DNA from: SZUA-430 sp964483585
GTDB taxonomy: Bacteria > Pseudomonadota > Alphaproteobacteria > Micropepsales > Micropepsaceae
Assembly: GCA_964483585.1 (NCBI GenBank)
Contig: CAZABH010000001.1
Location: forward strand, 206,099 to 270,098
Length of the DNA: 64,000 bases
Reading direction: 5' to 3'
Positions 37,400 through 45,404 of the stretch are shown here, piece after piece. The notes under the pieces were generated by a model. The model had not been told where the DNA came from. It saw nothing but the letters and a program-made list of their open reading frames with translations, and did no database searches. Position numbers and translations under genes: made by a program. The stretch's first letter is position 1. Every line of letters starts with the position of its first letter.

Positions 37400-38700
37400 C
37401 AGGGGTGGGGCCCTGGCTTGGAAACCTTGGGTAAATCGACAGGCTTGACGGTCTCTTCAGAGGGAAGGTCGTTGTCCGTCGATCGCCGAAGCACCGGTGG
37501 CTTGGGCTGAGGGCGGCTCCGCACAGCCTCCAGGGCAGGGGGCTTTGGCTCCGGCACCCGCGTCTCGACGCGCTGCACGGCTTCGACTTGCGTTTGCGCC
37601 AATTGCGGCACAGGCTTGTCCAGCAATGCGGACAGGGGCACCAGCGCAAATCCCTTCTGCTCGAGCGCATTTGCCCAGGCGCCAATCTGTGCAGCGGTGC
37701 CCGGATATGTTCCCGTGACGCCAATCGCGCTCCCCTTCTGCGTGGCGACCTTCTCAAGCGCGCCCAGGGACAGCGCCATCATCTCCCGCGAGGGGTTGGT
37801 ATCGATCCTGATATCCACGCGCGCGAAATGTGCGCCGACAGCCGACGCGGCCTCGCGGGCGACCGATTGGTCGTTCACTCCGCCGTCGACAAAGAACAGT
37901 CCGCGTCTCCGGCTGGCGTCCAGCAGCAAGCGCATGTCAGCCGCGCTCGACATGAATTTGCTCCCCTCCATGCTTAAAAGCCCGGCGTAGCCTGTAAAAC
38001 GGGTAAGGATCCAGCGCAGGCGCGCACCGTTCAGGTTGGCAGGTGCCCCCGCCAGAAGAGTGTTCTGCCCGGGATCCGTGTTCGGAAAATCATAGGGTTC
38101 CATGGGAATTTCGAGCACAACCTCATTGCCCTTGCCCCGCGCAAGCGAGACAAACCCTTGCAGATCGCTCCCGTAGGGCGAAAAAGCGAGCGTCACGCCG
38201 GGCGGCAACCCATCCAGCGTCGCGGTTGTTGTCGACGGACTGATGCCAAGCCCTGTCACGACGATGGCAATGCGTGGCCTGATTTCTTTGGTATCGGTCC
38301 TGCGGGAATAGACCGACATCGGCATCCGCCCATCATCGCTGATGCGCGGCAGCGGACCCTCGCTCGTGATTTCGATCAATGACGGATCCGAAATGACCGC
38401 GCCGTTATTGGCAATCAGCGCGTCTCCAAGCTCTTGCTGGCTCCCTCTTTCCGTTGCCGCATCAAGCAGGCCCGCCTCTTGCTTTGGCCATGCGCCGATG
38501 GGCAGTCGAACAACGGCCTGCTCTTCCGCCGCAGGTGGCTGCGCTGCAGGAAGCATGCTGACGGCCAGAAACATCAGCGCAACCAGCACGGTGACGCCCA
38601 AAGTGATGACGGCGCGGCGGGGCAGTGCGCGGACGCGTGTCATCACCGGGTCTAAGACCCGCACCACGGCCAATGGAACTTTAAGCTCCGGGAATTTCAT
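37399..38700 (-). CDS. Divergent polysaccharide deacetylase (YibQ-type)
   Basis: A 433-residue envelope protein from ATG 38700. An N-terminal membrane anchor (AVITLGVTVLVALMFLAVSML) is followed by a low-complexity linker and the divergent polysaccharide deacetylase domain: RPRIAIVVTGLGIS, LPPGVTLAFSPYGSDL, VVLEIPMEPYDFPNTDPG, FFVDGGVNDQSVA, AIGVTGTYPGT. The canonical catalytic D/HxxxH metal site is incomplete in this family. The C-terminal tail is proline-rich. The partners envC and ctpA upstream suggest a role in cell-wall remodelling. An intrinsic terminator separates it from ctpA. Confidence 0.88.
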   Translation of the reverse strand: MKFPELKVPLAVVRVLDPVMTRVRALPRRAVITLGVTVLVALMFLAVSMLPAAQPPAAEEQAVVRLPIGAWPKQEAGLLDAATERGSQQELGDALIANNGAVISDPSLIEITSEGPLPRISDDGRMPMSVYSRRTDTKEIRPRIAIVVTGLGISPSTTTATLDGLPPGVTLAFSPYGSDLQGFVSLARGKGNEVVLEIPMEPYDFPNTDPGQNTLLAGAPANLNGARLRWILTRFTGYAGLLSMEGSKFMSSAADMRLLLDASRRRGLFFVDGGVNDQSVAREAASAVGAHFARVDIRIDTNPSREMMALSLGALEKVATQKGSAIGVTGTYPGTAAQIGAWANALEQKGFALVPLSALLDKPVPQLAQTQVEAVQRVETRVPEPKPPALEAVRSRPQPKPPVLRRSTDNDLPSEETVKPVDLPKVSKPGPHP

Positions 38701-38711
38701 CGGCCTCCCGT

Positions 38712-38754
38712 CAAAAAACAAGGCCCTGCAGGGGGTGATTCCCCTGCAGGGCCT
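38712..38754 (-). terminator. Intrinsic terminator between ctpA and yibQ
   Basis: Perfect 14-bp stem (38721-38734 with 38741-38754, arm AGGCCCTGCAGGGG) with a 6-base loop, followed on the minus strand by TTGTTTTTTG (38711-38720). It lies 28 bases past the ctpA stop and only about 12 bases before the yibQ start, so it would limit read-through into yibQ and rppH. Confidence 0.85.
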
Positions 38755-38781
38755 TATATCAAGTCAGAAGTCAGTAAGTAT

Positions 38782-40110
38782 TTAATTCGGCTTGATCGCG
38801 GAGGGCTTGGCCGGCGACACCGGCTTGTCCGCCGCTGAAACAACCTCCTGACCGCGCAGCAGGCGCAGCGCATAGGTCATCTGGAAGTCCTCGAACTTCT
38901 CACCAGGCTTTGGTTTCACGCGCGGACCAACATGCGGCTTTCGCCCACCTTCCTGCCCGTCGAGGTGTTTGGGCAGATTGGCCTCCGACATGCGACTGTT
39001 GTTCTGCGCCTCGCTGTCGGATTCTGCTGTCTGCTCGACCAGGATATCCGGATCGATGCCCGTTGCCTGGATCGAACGCCCCGCCGGCGTATAGTACTTG
39101 GCTGTCGTCAGTCGCAGGGCACCGTCCATGCCTCCCGAAAGCGGGATCACGGTCTGCACCGAACCTTTGCCGAAGGACCGGGTACCGATCACCCTGGCCC
39201 TGCGATGATCCTGCAGCGCGCCGGCCACGATCTCGGAAGCCGAGGCAGACCCTTCATTGATCAGCACGATCACCGGAACGCCCGGGAAGATCTGCCCTGA
39301 TCGCGCGCTATAACGCTGCGTGTCCGAGGCCCGGCGGCCGCGCGTCGAGACGATTTCGCCGGAATCGAGGAATGCGTCGGAGACAACAACAGCCTGGTCA
39401 AGCAGGCCGCCCGGATTATTGCGCACGTCAAGAATGACGCCTTTGAGTTTAGTTCCGATCTTGGCCCGGGTCTGCTGTAACGCCTTCTCCAGTCCTTCCT
39501 CGGTTTGCTCCGTGAAAGTCGTGATGCGGATGACGGCGACATCACCCTCGGCCTTGAAGCGCACACTCTCGACCAGGATGATCGCGCGCGTAATGACGAA
39601 CTCCAGCGGCTTCTTCTCGCCCTTGCGCAGAACCTGGATCTTGATTTGGGAATTTACGGGGCCGCGCATTTTATCGACCGCTTCCGAAAGGCTCATCCCC
39701 TGGATCGTGATCCCATCGATCGAGGCGATCAAGTCACCACTCTTGATTCCAGCCCGCGCGGCAGGCGTTCCATCCATCGGTGCGATCACCTTGACCAGCC
39801 CGTCTTCCATCGTGACTTCAAGCCCCAGCCCGCCATACTCGCCGCGGGTCGTGACCTGCATGTCCGAGAAACTCTTCGGGTTCAGATAGTTTGAGTGCGG
39901 GTCTAGTCCCGAGAGCATGCCGTTGATCGCATCCTCGATCAGTTCGGCATCCTTCGTCTCCCGGACATAGTCATTCTTCACGCGCTCATACGCATCCCCG
40001 AACAGGTTCAGCTGGCGATAGGTGTCTGGACCGGCAATCGCCTGTGTCAGCACGACAGTCGCGGCAGCACCCCCAATGGCAGACACGATGGCCAGAGCAA
40101 TTTTCTTCAT
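38782..40110 (-). CDS. ctpA: Carboxy-terminal processing protease (S41)
   Basis: A 442-residue periplasmic protease that trims C termini of exported proteins. Residues 1-27 look like a signal (IALAIVSAIGGAAATVVLTQAIAG). A PDZ domain follows (GEYGGLGLEVTMEDGLVKVI, GIKSGDLIASIDG), then the S41 core with the serine in NEGSASASEIVAGAL and the lysine in RSFGKGSVQTVIPL. The C-terminal tail is proline-rich. It starts 3 bases after the envC stop. In other bacteria EnvC-like activators and Ctp proteases control murein hydrolases, consistent with the pairing here. Confidence 0.94.
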   Translation of the reverse strand: MKKIALAIVSAIGGAAATVVLTQAIAGPDTYRQLNLFGDAYERVKNDYVRETKDAELIEDAINGMLSGLDPHSNYLNPKSFSDMQVTTRGEYGGLGLEVTMEDGLVKVIAPMDGTPAARAGIKSGDLIASIDGITIQGMSLSEAVDKMRGPVNSQIKIQVLRKGEKKPLEFVITRAIILVESVRFKAEGDVAVIRITTFTEQTEEGLEKALQQTRAKIGTKLKGVILDVRNNPGGLLDQAVVVSDAFLDSGEIVSTRGRRASDTQRYSARSGQIFPGVPVIVLINEGSASASEIVAGALQDHRRARVIGTRSFGKGSVQTVIPLSGGMDGALRLTTAKYYTPAGRSIQATGIDPDILVEQTAESDSEAQNNSRMSEANLPKHLDGQEGGRKPHVGPRVKPKPGEKFEDFQMTYALRLLRGQEVVSAADKPVSPAKPSAIKPN

Positions 40111-40113
40111 GGA

Positions 40114-41427
40114 CTAACCGCTTACCCTTTCTTTCAGCGAGGCGAACCAAGGTACCGGATCAACCGGGGCATCATTGCGGCGGAACTCGATGTAGAGCCG
40201 ACGATTGTCCTCGTCGGCCGGACCTCGCAAGGCAGCCCCGGCACTGCGCCGCAACGACCCTGATCGACCCATACGTCCAAGCGGCTCGCCTGCCAGCACC
40301 ACCTGTCCCACCACCCCATCGACATCACTCAGTCCAGCCAAGACAATATGATAGCCACCCTCGGCGGAAATGATCAACATCTGCCCATAGCCCGGGAATG
40401 CTCCTGCGAACATTATTTTGCCATCGCTCGGGGACGTAACCGCGGAACCAGGCAAGGTTTCGAGGTAAATGCCCTGAAGACGCCCGCCTTTGTCATCCCG
40501 TCCTCCAAAGCGTGCCACGAGTTTCCCGTTGGCAGGCCATCGCAGCTGACCCCGCAAGCGATCGAGCGAAACGCTTTGCGCCGCGCCTGCAGCCGCGATT
40601 TGCTTGACAATGGCTGGTCCCTGCCTGCGTACCTGCGGCCGTCGCTCATCCTCCGAAAGGCTCGCCAGCAGGGCACGAAGGTCCTGCGCCTCGTCCGCCA
40701 GAAGCTGCACGCGTTGTTCCGTCGCCTCCAGGTTGTCCATGGCCTTGGCAACCAGAGACCGGCGTTGGGCCAGAAGCTGTGTCAGCGTGTTGCGGTCCTT
40801 CTCGAGCGAGGCCAGCGCGGTCGCCGCTCTCAATCGCTCCTGCGCAGCCTCCAGACGCACCCGGCGCAGGGCCTCCAGGCGCTCTGAAAGATGTTTCGCC
40901 TTGGCCTGCGCTCCTGGAACGACAGCCGACAGGAGCATGGCCGAGCGGGCAGCCGCCGTCGCGTCATTCGGCCTGATGACTAGGGCAGGGGGTGGTTCGC
41001 GTCCCATGCGTTGAAGCACAGCAAGCAGTTCCCCCAGCGTTTGGCGTTCGGCCTGCAGCCGTGCCACGGCCGCGGCCTCCTGCGTTTCAAGACCCGCAAG
41101 GCGCTGTTCGATGGCGCTCAGGGCACGTTCTCGTGCCTGCGCGCTGCCCGCCGCTCGGATCAGCCGCTCCCTCAAGTCCTGGACCTCTTGCGCATGCTTG
41201 TCTGCGGACCGCTGCAACGCCTGGATACGCGAGGTGTTGTTACGGATTTGATCTTCAATCTTGTCCAGCTTGTCTTTCGGGTTGACCGTCGGCTGTGCCG
41301 CCAGAGGCATGACCACAGACGCGCAAATCATGACAAGCGCGAAACCCGCCGCAAAGGCATTCAAACACGAGCGACGGCTCAAGGATGGCAAACGGTTGGC
41401 CCCCGAATCAGTCAAGCTGAAAGGCAA
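40114..41427 (-). CDS. Murein hydrolase activator, EnvC family
   Basis: A 437-residue protein from TTG 41427, following gpmA by 8 bases; no better start precedes the signal region (AAGFALVMICASVVMPLAAQ). A long coiled coil covers about residues 50-270 (for example KLDKIEDQIRNNTSRIQAL, SLEKDRNTLTQLLAQRRSL). A LytM (M23) domain ends the protein, but its zinc ligands are absent: LQGIYLE replaces the first histidine/aspartate pair and RLYIEFR replaces HLHFE. Such degenerate LytM domains in EnvC-type proteins activate amidases rather than cut peptidoglycan. Likely periplasmic and involved in septal wall splitting. Confidence 0.88.
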   Translation of the reverse strand: MPFSLTDSGANRLPSLSRRSCLNAFAAGFALVMICASVVMPLAAQPTVNPKDKLDKIEDQIRNNTSRIQALQRSADKHAQEVQDLRERLIRAAGSAQARERALSAIEQRLAGLETQEAAAVARLQAERQTLGELLAVLQRMGREPPPALVIRPNDATAAARSAMLLSAVVPGAQAKAKHLSERLEALRRVRLEAAQERLRAATALASLEKDRNTLTQLLAQRRSLVAKAMDNLEATEQRVQLLADEAQDLRALLASLSEDERRPQVRRQGPAIVKQIAAAGAAQSVSLDRLRGQLRWPANGKLVARFGGRDDKGGRLQGIYLETLPGSAVTSPSDGKIMFAGAFPGYGQMLIISAEGGYHIVLAGLSDVDGVVGQVVLAGEPLGRMGRSGSLRRSAGAALRGPADEDNRRLYIEFRRNDAPVDPVPWFASLKERVSG

Positions 41428-41435
41428 GCCTGCTT

Positions 41436-42197
41436 TCAGCCCTTTTTGGTCTGGTTTGCAACCGACTGGATGCGCGCCTGCACGTCCACGGGATCGCCGA
41501 CATACGACGTGTCCTTGGCCAGTCCATCCGCATCCAGCGTATAAATCTTGGCAAGTCCTGTCGGAATATTGATGGCCTCGATCTCTGCCTCGCTGAGGCG
41601 CTCAAGATGCTTGAGCAACGAGCGCAATGAATTCCCATGGGCTGCAACAAGCACCTTTTGGCCCGACCTGATCAGGGGGAGGATGTCGCTCAACCAAAAC
41701 GGGAGCACACGCGCCGATACATCCTTGAGGCTCTCCCCGCGTGGAACGTGCTGCTCCGGCACCCCGGCATAGCGAGCATCAAATTTCGGATAGTCCGCGT
41801 CCGTCACATCGACCATCGGCGGCTGGACCGCATAGCCGCGGCGCCATTTGTTCACCTGTGCCTCGCCGAAGCTGGCAACAGCTTCGACCTTGTTCTTGCC
41901 CTGCAGCGCCCCATAGTGCCGCTCATTCAGTTGCCAATGCTTGCGAACGGGGATCCACATCAGGTCCATCTCCTCAAGCACCAGCCACAGCGTCTTGATC
42001 GCGCGGCTTTGCAGCGAGGTGAATGCAATGTCGAAGTGAAATCCTTCCTGCTTCAGCAGGCGTCCTGCTGCACGTGCCTCGCTGACGCCCTGCTCCGAGA
42101 GTGGGCTGTCCCGCCAGCCTGTAAAGATGTTCTGCCTGTTTGCCTCGCTTTGGCCGTGGCGGATGATGGCGAAATCGAAAGTCGGACGCTTCTGCAT
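41436..42197 (-). CDS. gpmA: 2,3-bisphosphoglycerate-dependent phosphoglycerate mutase
   Basis: A 253-residue glycolytic enzyme that interconverts 3- and 2-phosphoglycerate. ATG 42197 gives MQKRPTFDFAIIRHGQSEAN; the catalytic phosphohistidine is in RHGQSEANRQNIFTGWRD, with LNERHYGALQGKNK and the second histidine in LVAAHGNSLRSLLKHLE. An upstream in-frame ATG at 42239 is less likely. Other alphaproteobacteria often carry the unrelated gpmI next to envC; here gpmA occupies that position. Confidence 0.95.
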   Translation of the reverse strand: MQKRPTFDFAIIRHGQSEANRQNIFTGWRDSPLSEQGVSEARAAGRLLKQEGFHFDIAFTSLQSRAIKTLWLVLEEMDLMWIPVRKHWQLNERHYGALQGKNKVEAVASFGEAQVNKWRRGYAVQPPMVDVTDADYPKFDARYAGVPEQHVPRGESLKDVSARVLPFWLSDILPLIRSGQKVLVAAHGNSLRSLLKHLERLSEAEIEAINIPTGLAKIYTLDADGLAKDTSYVGDPVDVQARIQSVANQTKKG

Positions 42198-42268
42198 GTG
42201 GCTGAACCGGATATCGAAAGACGAGGGCACAAATCCCAATGGCAGATTTCAATTAGGGCAAACTACCA

Positions 42269-42299
42269 AGGACCGCAACGCCAGCCAGCGTGCGGTCCT
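42269..42299 (-). terminator. Probable terminator after the thiolase gene
   Basis: Arms AGGACCGCA (42269-42277) and TGCGGTCCT (42291-42299), with inner ACGC/GCGT pairs, make a long stem in the thiolase-gpmA spacer. The minus-strand tail TTGGTAGTTT is only weakly U-rich. Confidence 0.5.
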
Positions 42300-42320
42300 C
42301 GAAGCCTGGTCTTGAGCGGC

Positions 42321-43562
42321 TCAAACGCGCTCGACGATGATCGCCGGCGCCATGCCGCCAGCTGCACACATCGTCACAAGCCCGCGCTTGAGGTCGCGAC
42401 GCTCCAGCTCGTCGATCATCGTGCCGATCAGGATCGAGCCCGTCGCGCCGATGGGATGACCCAGCGCCATCGCCCCGCCATTCACGTTGACCTTGTTGCG
42501 GTCAAGCTTGAGGTCGCGGATGAACTTCTCCGCCACCACGGCAAAGGCTTCATTGATTTCCCACAGATCGATGTCCTCGACCTTCAGGCCAGCCTTGTCC
42601 AGCACCTTTCGAGCCGCGGGAACCGGAGCGTTCAGCATCAGGGTCGGGCTGTCGCCCATATTGGCCCAGGCCACGATACGTGCCCGCGGCTTCAGCCCGT
42701 TTTTCTTGGCATAGGAAGGCGATGCCAGCAGCAGTGCCGCCGCGCCGTCTACCACGCCCGACGAATTGCCGGCGTGATGCATGTGCTTGATCTTCAGGTC
42801 CGGATAAACCTGTCTGATCAGACCGCCCAGCGTCGTGCCCTTGTCGTCGAACGGAAACTCGGCCATCGCCTCGAAAGAAGGCTTGAGCGCAAGCAGGCCT
42901 TCCAGCGTCGTCTGCGGACGCGGGAATTCTTCATGGTCAAGCGCCAGCGTCCCATCCTCCTTGTAGACGGGGACAAGGCTCTTCTTGAAATGGCCACCCT
43001 TGATTGCAGCATCCGCACGCTGCTGGCTGACAAGCGCAAGCTCGTCCAGCGCCTGGCGCGAGATACCCTCAAGCGTCGCAATCGCATCGGCACACACGCC
43101 CTGGTGCGACTGCGGATGCCGGGCCCTCAAGCGAAGATTGCCCGCATCCATCAGCATCGGACCAGCCTTGGGATCTGCCGACGATGACGTATAGGACATC
43201 ATCTCGGTACCGCCCGCGATCACGAGGTCTTCCATCCCCGAGAGAATGGCCGAGGCCGCAATGTTGACCGTGGTGATGCCCGAGCCGCAGAACCGGTCAA
43301 GCGTCATGCCCGACGCTTTGATCGAATAGCCGGCATCCAGTGCTGCCATGCGTCCCATGTCCATCGCCTGCTTTCCGCGCTGCGAGGACGTGCCCCAGAT
43401 GATGTCGTCGACCTCTTCGGTCTTCAGGTTGTTGCGCTCGGCGATGGCCTTCAGCACCGTCGCTGCAAGCTGCTGCGGGTGGATGTCTGCCAGCGCTCCC
43501 TTCCCAACCTTGCCGATGCCGCGCGGGGTGCGGCACGCATCGATGATATAGGCCTCAGCCAT
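42321..43562 (-). CDS. Acetyl-CoA acetyltransferase (thiolase)
   Basis: A 413-residue thiolase from ATG 43562 (MAEAYIIDACRTPRGIGKVG). The nucleophile cysteine is in LDRFCGSGITTVN, the catalytic histidine in NGGAMALGHPIGATGS and the second cysteine in VTMCAAGGMAP, so it is complete. It condenses two acetyl-CoA or cleaves 3-ketoacyl-CoA; the family is consistent with either beta-oxidation or polyhydroxyalkanoate/ethylmalonyl-CoA chemistry, and sequence alone does not decide. It is inserted between gpmA and rlmH. Confidence 0.92.
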   Translation of the reverse strand: MAEAYIIDACRTPRGIGKVGKGALADIHPQQLAATVLKAIAERNNLKTEEVDDIIWGTSSQRGKQAMDMGRMAALDAGYSIKASGMTLDRFCGSGITTVNIAASAILSGMEDLVIAGGTEMMSYTSSSADPKAGPMLMDAGNLRLRARHPQSHQGVCADAIATLEGISRQALDELALVSQQRADAAIKGGHFKKSLVPVYKEDGTLALDHEEFPRPQTTLEGLLALKPSFEAMAEFPFDDKGTTLGGLIRQVYPDLKIKHMHHAGNSSGVVDGAAALLLASPSYAKKNGLKPRARIVAWANMGDSPTLMLNAPVPAARKVLDKAGLKVEDIDLWEINEAFAVVAEKFIRDLKLDRNKVNVNGGAMALGHPIGATGSILIGTMIDELERRDLKRGLVTMCAAGGMAPAIIVERV

Positions 43563-43672
43563 GATGTAGCTCCGTCTTTTGTAAGTAAGTTGCAATCTCG
43601 CGCAGGTTCGCGCGTTACGGCCAGCCTGTCAAACCGGCCCGAAAGGCGAAATCCCACACCGGCGCCGCTGCC

Positions 43673-44116
43673 TCAGGCACGGTGATAGGGATGTCCCGAC
43701 AGGATCGTGACTGCGCGATAGATCTGCTCGGCCAGCATCGTGCGCACCAGCAGATGCGGCCATGTCTGGACCCCAAAGGCAAGGCTGGTGCGCGCACTTT
43801 TGCGCACCAAATCGGGCAAGCCGTCGCTACCGCCAATCACAAAGGTCACACGCGGCTCGCCCGCATCGCGCCAGCTTGAAAGCATGGTTGCGAAGTGCGG
43901 GCTGCTGACCGACTTGCCGCGCTCGTCGAGCGCAACCCCCAGCCCCTCGAAGACGAAGGCGCCATCCTTCCGCTCGTCAGCCTCACGCAAGACAAAGCCC
44001 GAAAACCCCAGTGGGCGCCCCACCTCGCGCGCCCTGTCGAGATAGGTCAGGGCAAGACCTGTCTCAGGTGCATGTCGCGCGCGCCCACCAGCGAGGATCT
44101 CGATCGAAAGCGACAA
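43673..44116 (-). CDS. rlmH: 23S rRNA pseudouridine-1915 N3-methyltransferase
   Basis: A 147-residue SPOUT methyltransferase that methylates the pseudouridine at 23S position 1915. The hallmarks are FVIGGSDGLPDLV, the knot-forming core, and the C-terminal TMLAEQIYRAVTILSGHPYHRA with the PYHR ending. It follows rsfS after 3 bases, the universal bacterial order rsfS-rlmH. About 110 bases separate its stop from the thiolase gene. Confidence 0.95.
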   Translation of the reverse strand: MSLSIEILAGGRARHAPETGLALTYLDRAREVGRPLGFSGFVLREADERKDGAFVFEGLGVALDERGKSVSSPHFATMLSSWRDAGEPRVTFVIGGSDGLPDLVRKSARTSLAFGVQTWPHLLVRTMLAEQIYRAVTILSGHPYHRA

Positions 44117-44119
44117 GGC

Positions 44120-44713
44120 TTAAGTGGCCTGCAGCGCTGCGTCCGGTCCGCGCCACATCTGCTCGAGATTGTAGAAATCCCGCACTTCAGGTCTGAAGAC
44201 ATGCACGATGACATCCATGGCATCGATCAGAACCCAGTCGCCCTGTGGCAGCCCCTCGATGCGGCACTTCAGGCCATCGCCTTTGAGCAATTCGGCGAGA
44301 TGCTCGGCGATCGCGGCAACATGCCGGCTCGAGCGACCGCTGGCGACAACCATGAAATCAGCCATGGGCGTACGTCCCGACATGTCGATCGAGACGATGT
44401 CCTCCGCCTTGTCGGCGTCCAGAGCTTTCAGGATCACAGACAGCAGGGCGCGGCTTTGTGCAGAGGCAAGGCTCTTGGCTCTGGGCTGCTTTTCCTTTTT
44501 CGTTGCAGCCTTTGCAGGGGCTCTCTTGACCACCTTTGCCTTGGCCACCGCAGTCTTGCTCGCAGACGTCTTGCGCGCTGCGCGTTTGGCAGGGGACGCC
44601 GCTTTTTCTTTGGTTGCGGCTGCGGTGCTGGCTTTTCCGCGCGGCTGGCGCGACGTACGCTTCGTGGACAGGTTCCGACTCCGTTTCAATGAGGGCAGGC
44701 GTGCCTCAGCCAA
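44120..44713 (-). CDS. rsfS: Ribosomal silencing factor RsfS with a basic N-terminal extension
   Basis: A 197-residue protein; RsfS proteins are usually about 105-120 residues. The conserved domain begins near residue 83 (ALLSVILKALDADKAEDIVSI, quoted as a region) and contains GRTPMADFMVVASGRSSRHV, CRIEGLPQGDWVLIDAMDVIVHVF and FYNLEQMW. It binds uL14 and blocks subunit joining in stationary phase. The first 80 residues are lysine/alanine-rich (KTSASKTAVAKAKVVKRAPA), like a histone H1 tail or a nucleic-acid-binding extension. The open frame continues from ATG 44713. Confidence 0.93.
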   Translation of the reverse strand: MAEARLPSLKRSRNLSTKRTSRQPRGKASTAAATKEKAASPAKRAARKTSASKTAVAKAKVVKRAPAKAATKKEKQPRAKSLASAQSRALLSVILKALDADKAEDIVSIDMSGRTPMADFMVVASGRSSRHVAAIAEHLAELLKGDGLKCRIEGLPQGDWVLIDAMDVIVHVFRPEVRDFYNLEQMWRGPDAALQAT

Positions 44714-44756
44714 GCCCGATGAACATCACTCTAGCACGACGAGGTTTCCGTAAACC

Positions 44757-45404
44757 TCACAAAAAAGCCCCCAAGGGCCCCGAGACCCACGCCCCGCTCG
44801 CCCGAAGCGCCGTCGCAGACACTGGCGACAGCCGCTCCTCAATGTAGATCCAGGCCGGCAATTTCCCGGAAAACAGTGTATTTGCATCCTTCACGCGCGA
44901 GGAACGAAGCCGCTGGCCCGCAACGCTCGAAAGCGCCCTGACCGTGTGCCCCGGCCTGGCCACCACGACAAGCGGTACCGCTCGCGCGATGCGCGGCCAA
45001 TCGTGCCAGTGATGGAAGCTCGTCATGCTGTCCCCGCCCATCAGCCAGGCAAGGCGGGCGAGGGGAAACTGAGCCCTGAGCGCCTCCACCGTATCCGCTG
45101 TGTAGCGCGTGCCAAGCCCCACCTCAGGCGCACTCACATGAAGCCGGGGATACCGTGCGATGGCGCGCGCCTGTTGCAGGCGGCGCGCAAGCGGCGCCAT
45201 GCCGGACACGCTTTTCAGGGGGTTCTGCGGCGACACAAGCCACCACACGGCATCAAGCCCAAGCCGCCGCATGGCTACAAGGCTGATGTGAACATGCGCT
45301 TCATGCGCCGGATTGAACGATCCGCCCAGCAGCCCGATGCGCCTGCCCGCAGCAGCAAGCGTCTGGATGGAGGCCGGCAAAAGATCAGGGTCGTGTCTGT
45401 CCAT
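44757..45404 (-). CDS. nadD: Nicotinate-nucleotide adenylyltransferase
   Basis: A 215-residue enzyme making deamido-NAD from nicotinate mononucleotide. Marks are GLLGGSFNPAHEAHVHIS (nucleotidyltransferase (H/T)xGH-like motif), WWLVSPQNPLK, TADTVEALRAQFP, LMGGDSMTSFHHWHDW and the end VSATALR. ATG 45404 overlaps the end of proA by about 20 bases, and the longer in-frame start at 45419 overlaps more, so coupling with proA is likely. Confidence 0.94.
   Translation of the reverse strand: MDRHDPDLLPASIQTLAAAGRRIGLLGGSFNPAHEAHVHISLVAMRRLGLDAVWWLVSPQNPLKSVSGMAPLARRLQQARAIARYPRLHVSAPEVGLGTRYTADTVEALRAQFPLARLAWLMGGDSMTSFHHWHDWPRIARAVPLVVVARPGHTVRALSSVAGQRLRSSRVKDANTLFSGKLPAWIYIEERLSPVSATALRASGAWVSGPLGAFL

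Noticed and set aside
41637..43187. 516-residue plus-strand open frame across gpmA and the thiolase
   Set aside because: It is antisense to two conserved genes, has low-complexity histidine/arginine-rich text and no ribosome binding site or family match.
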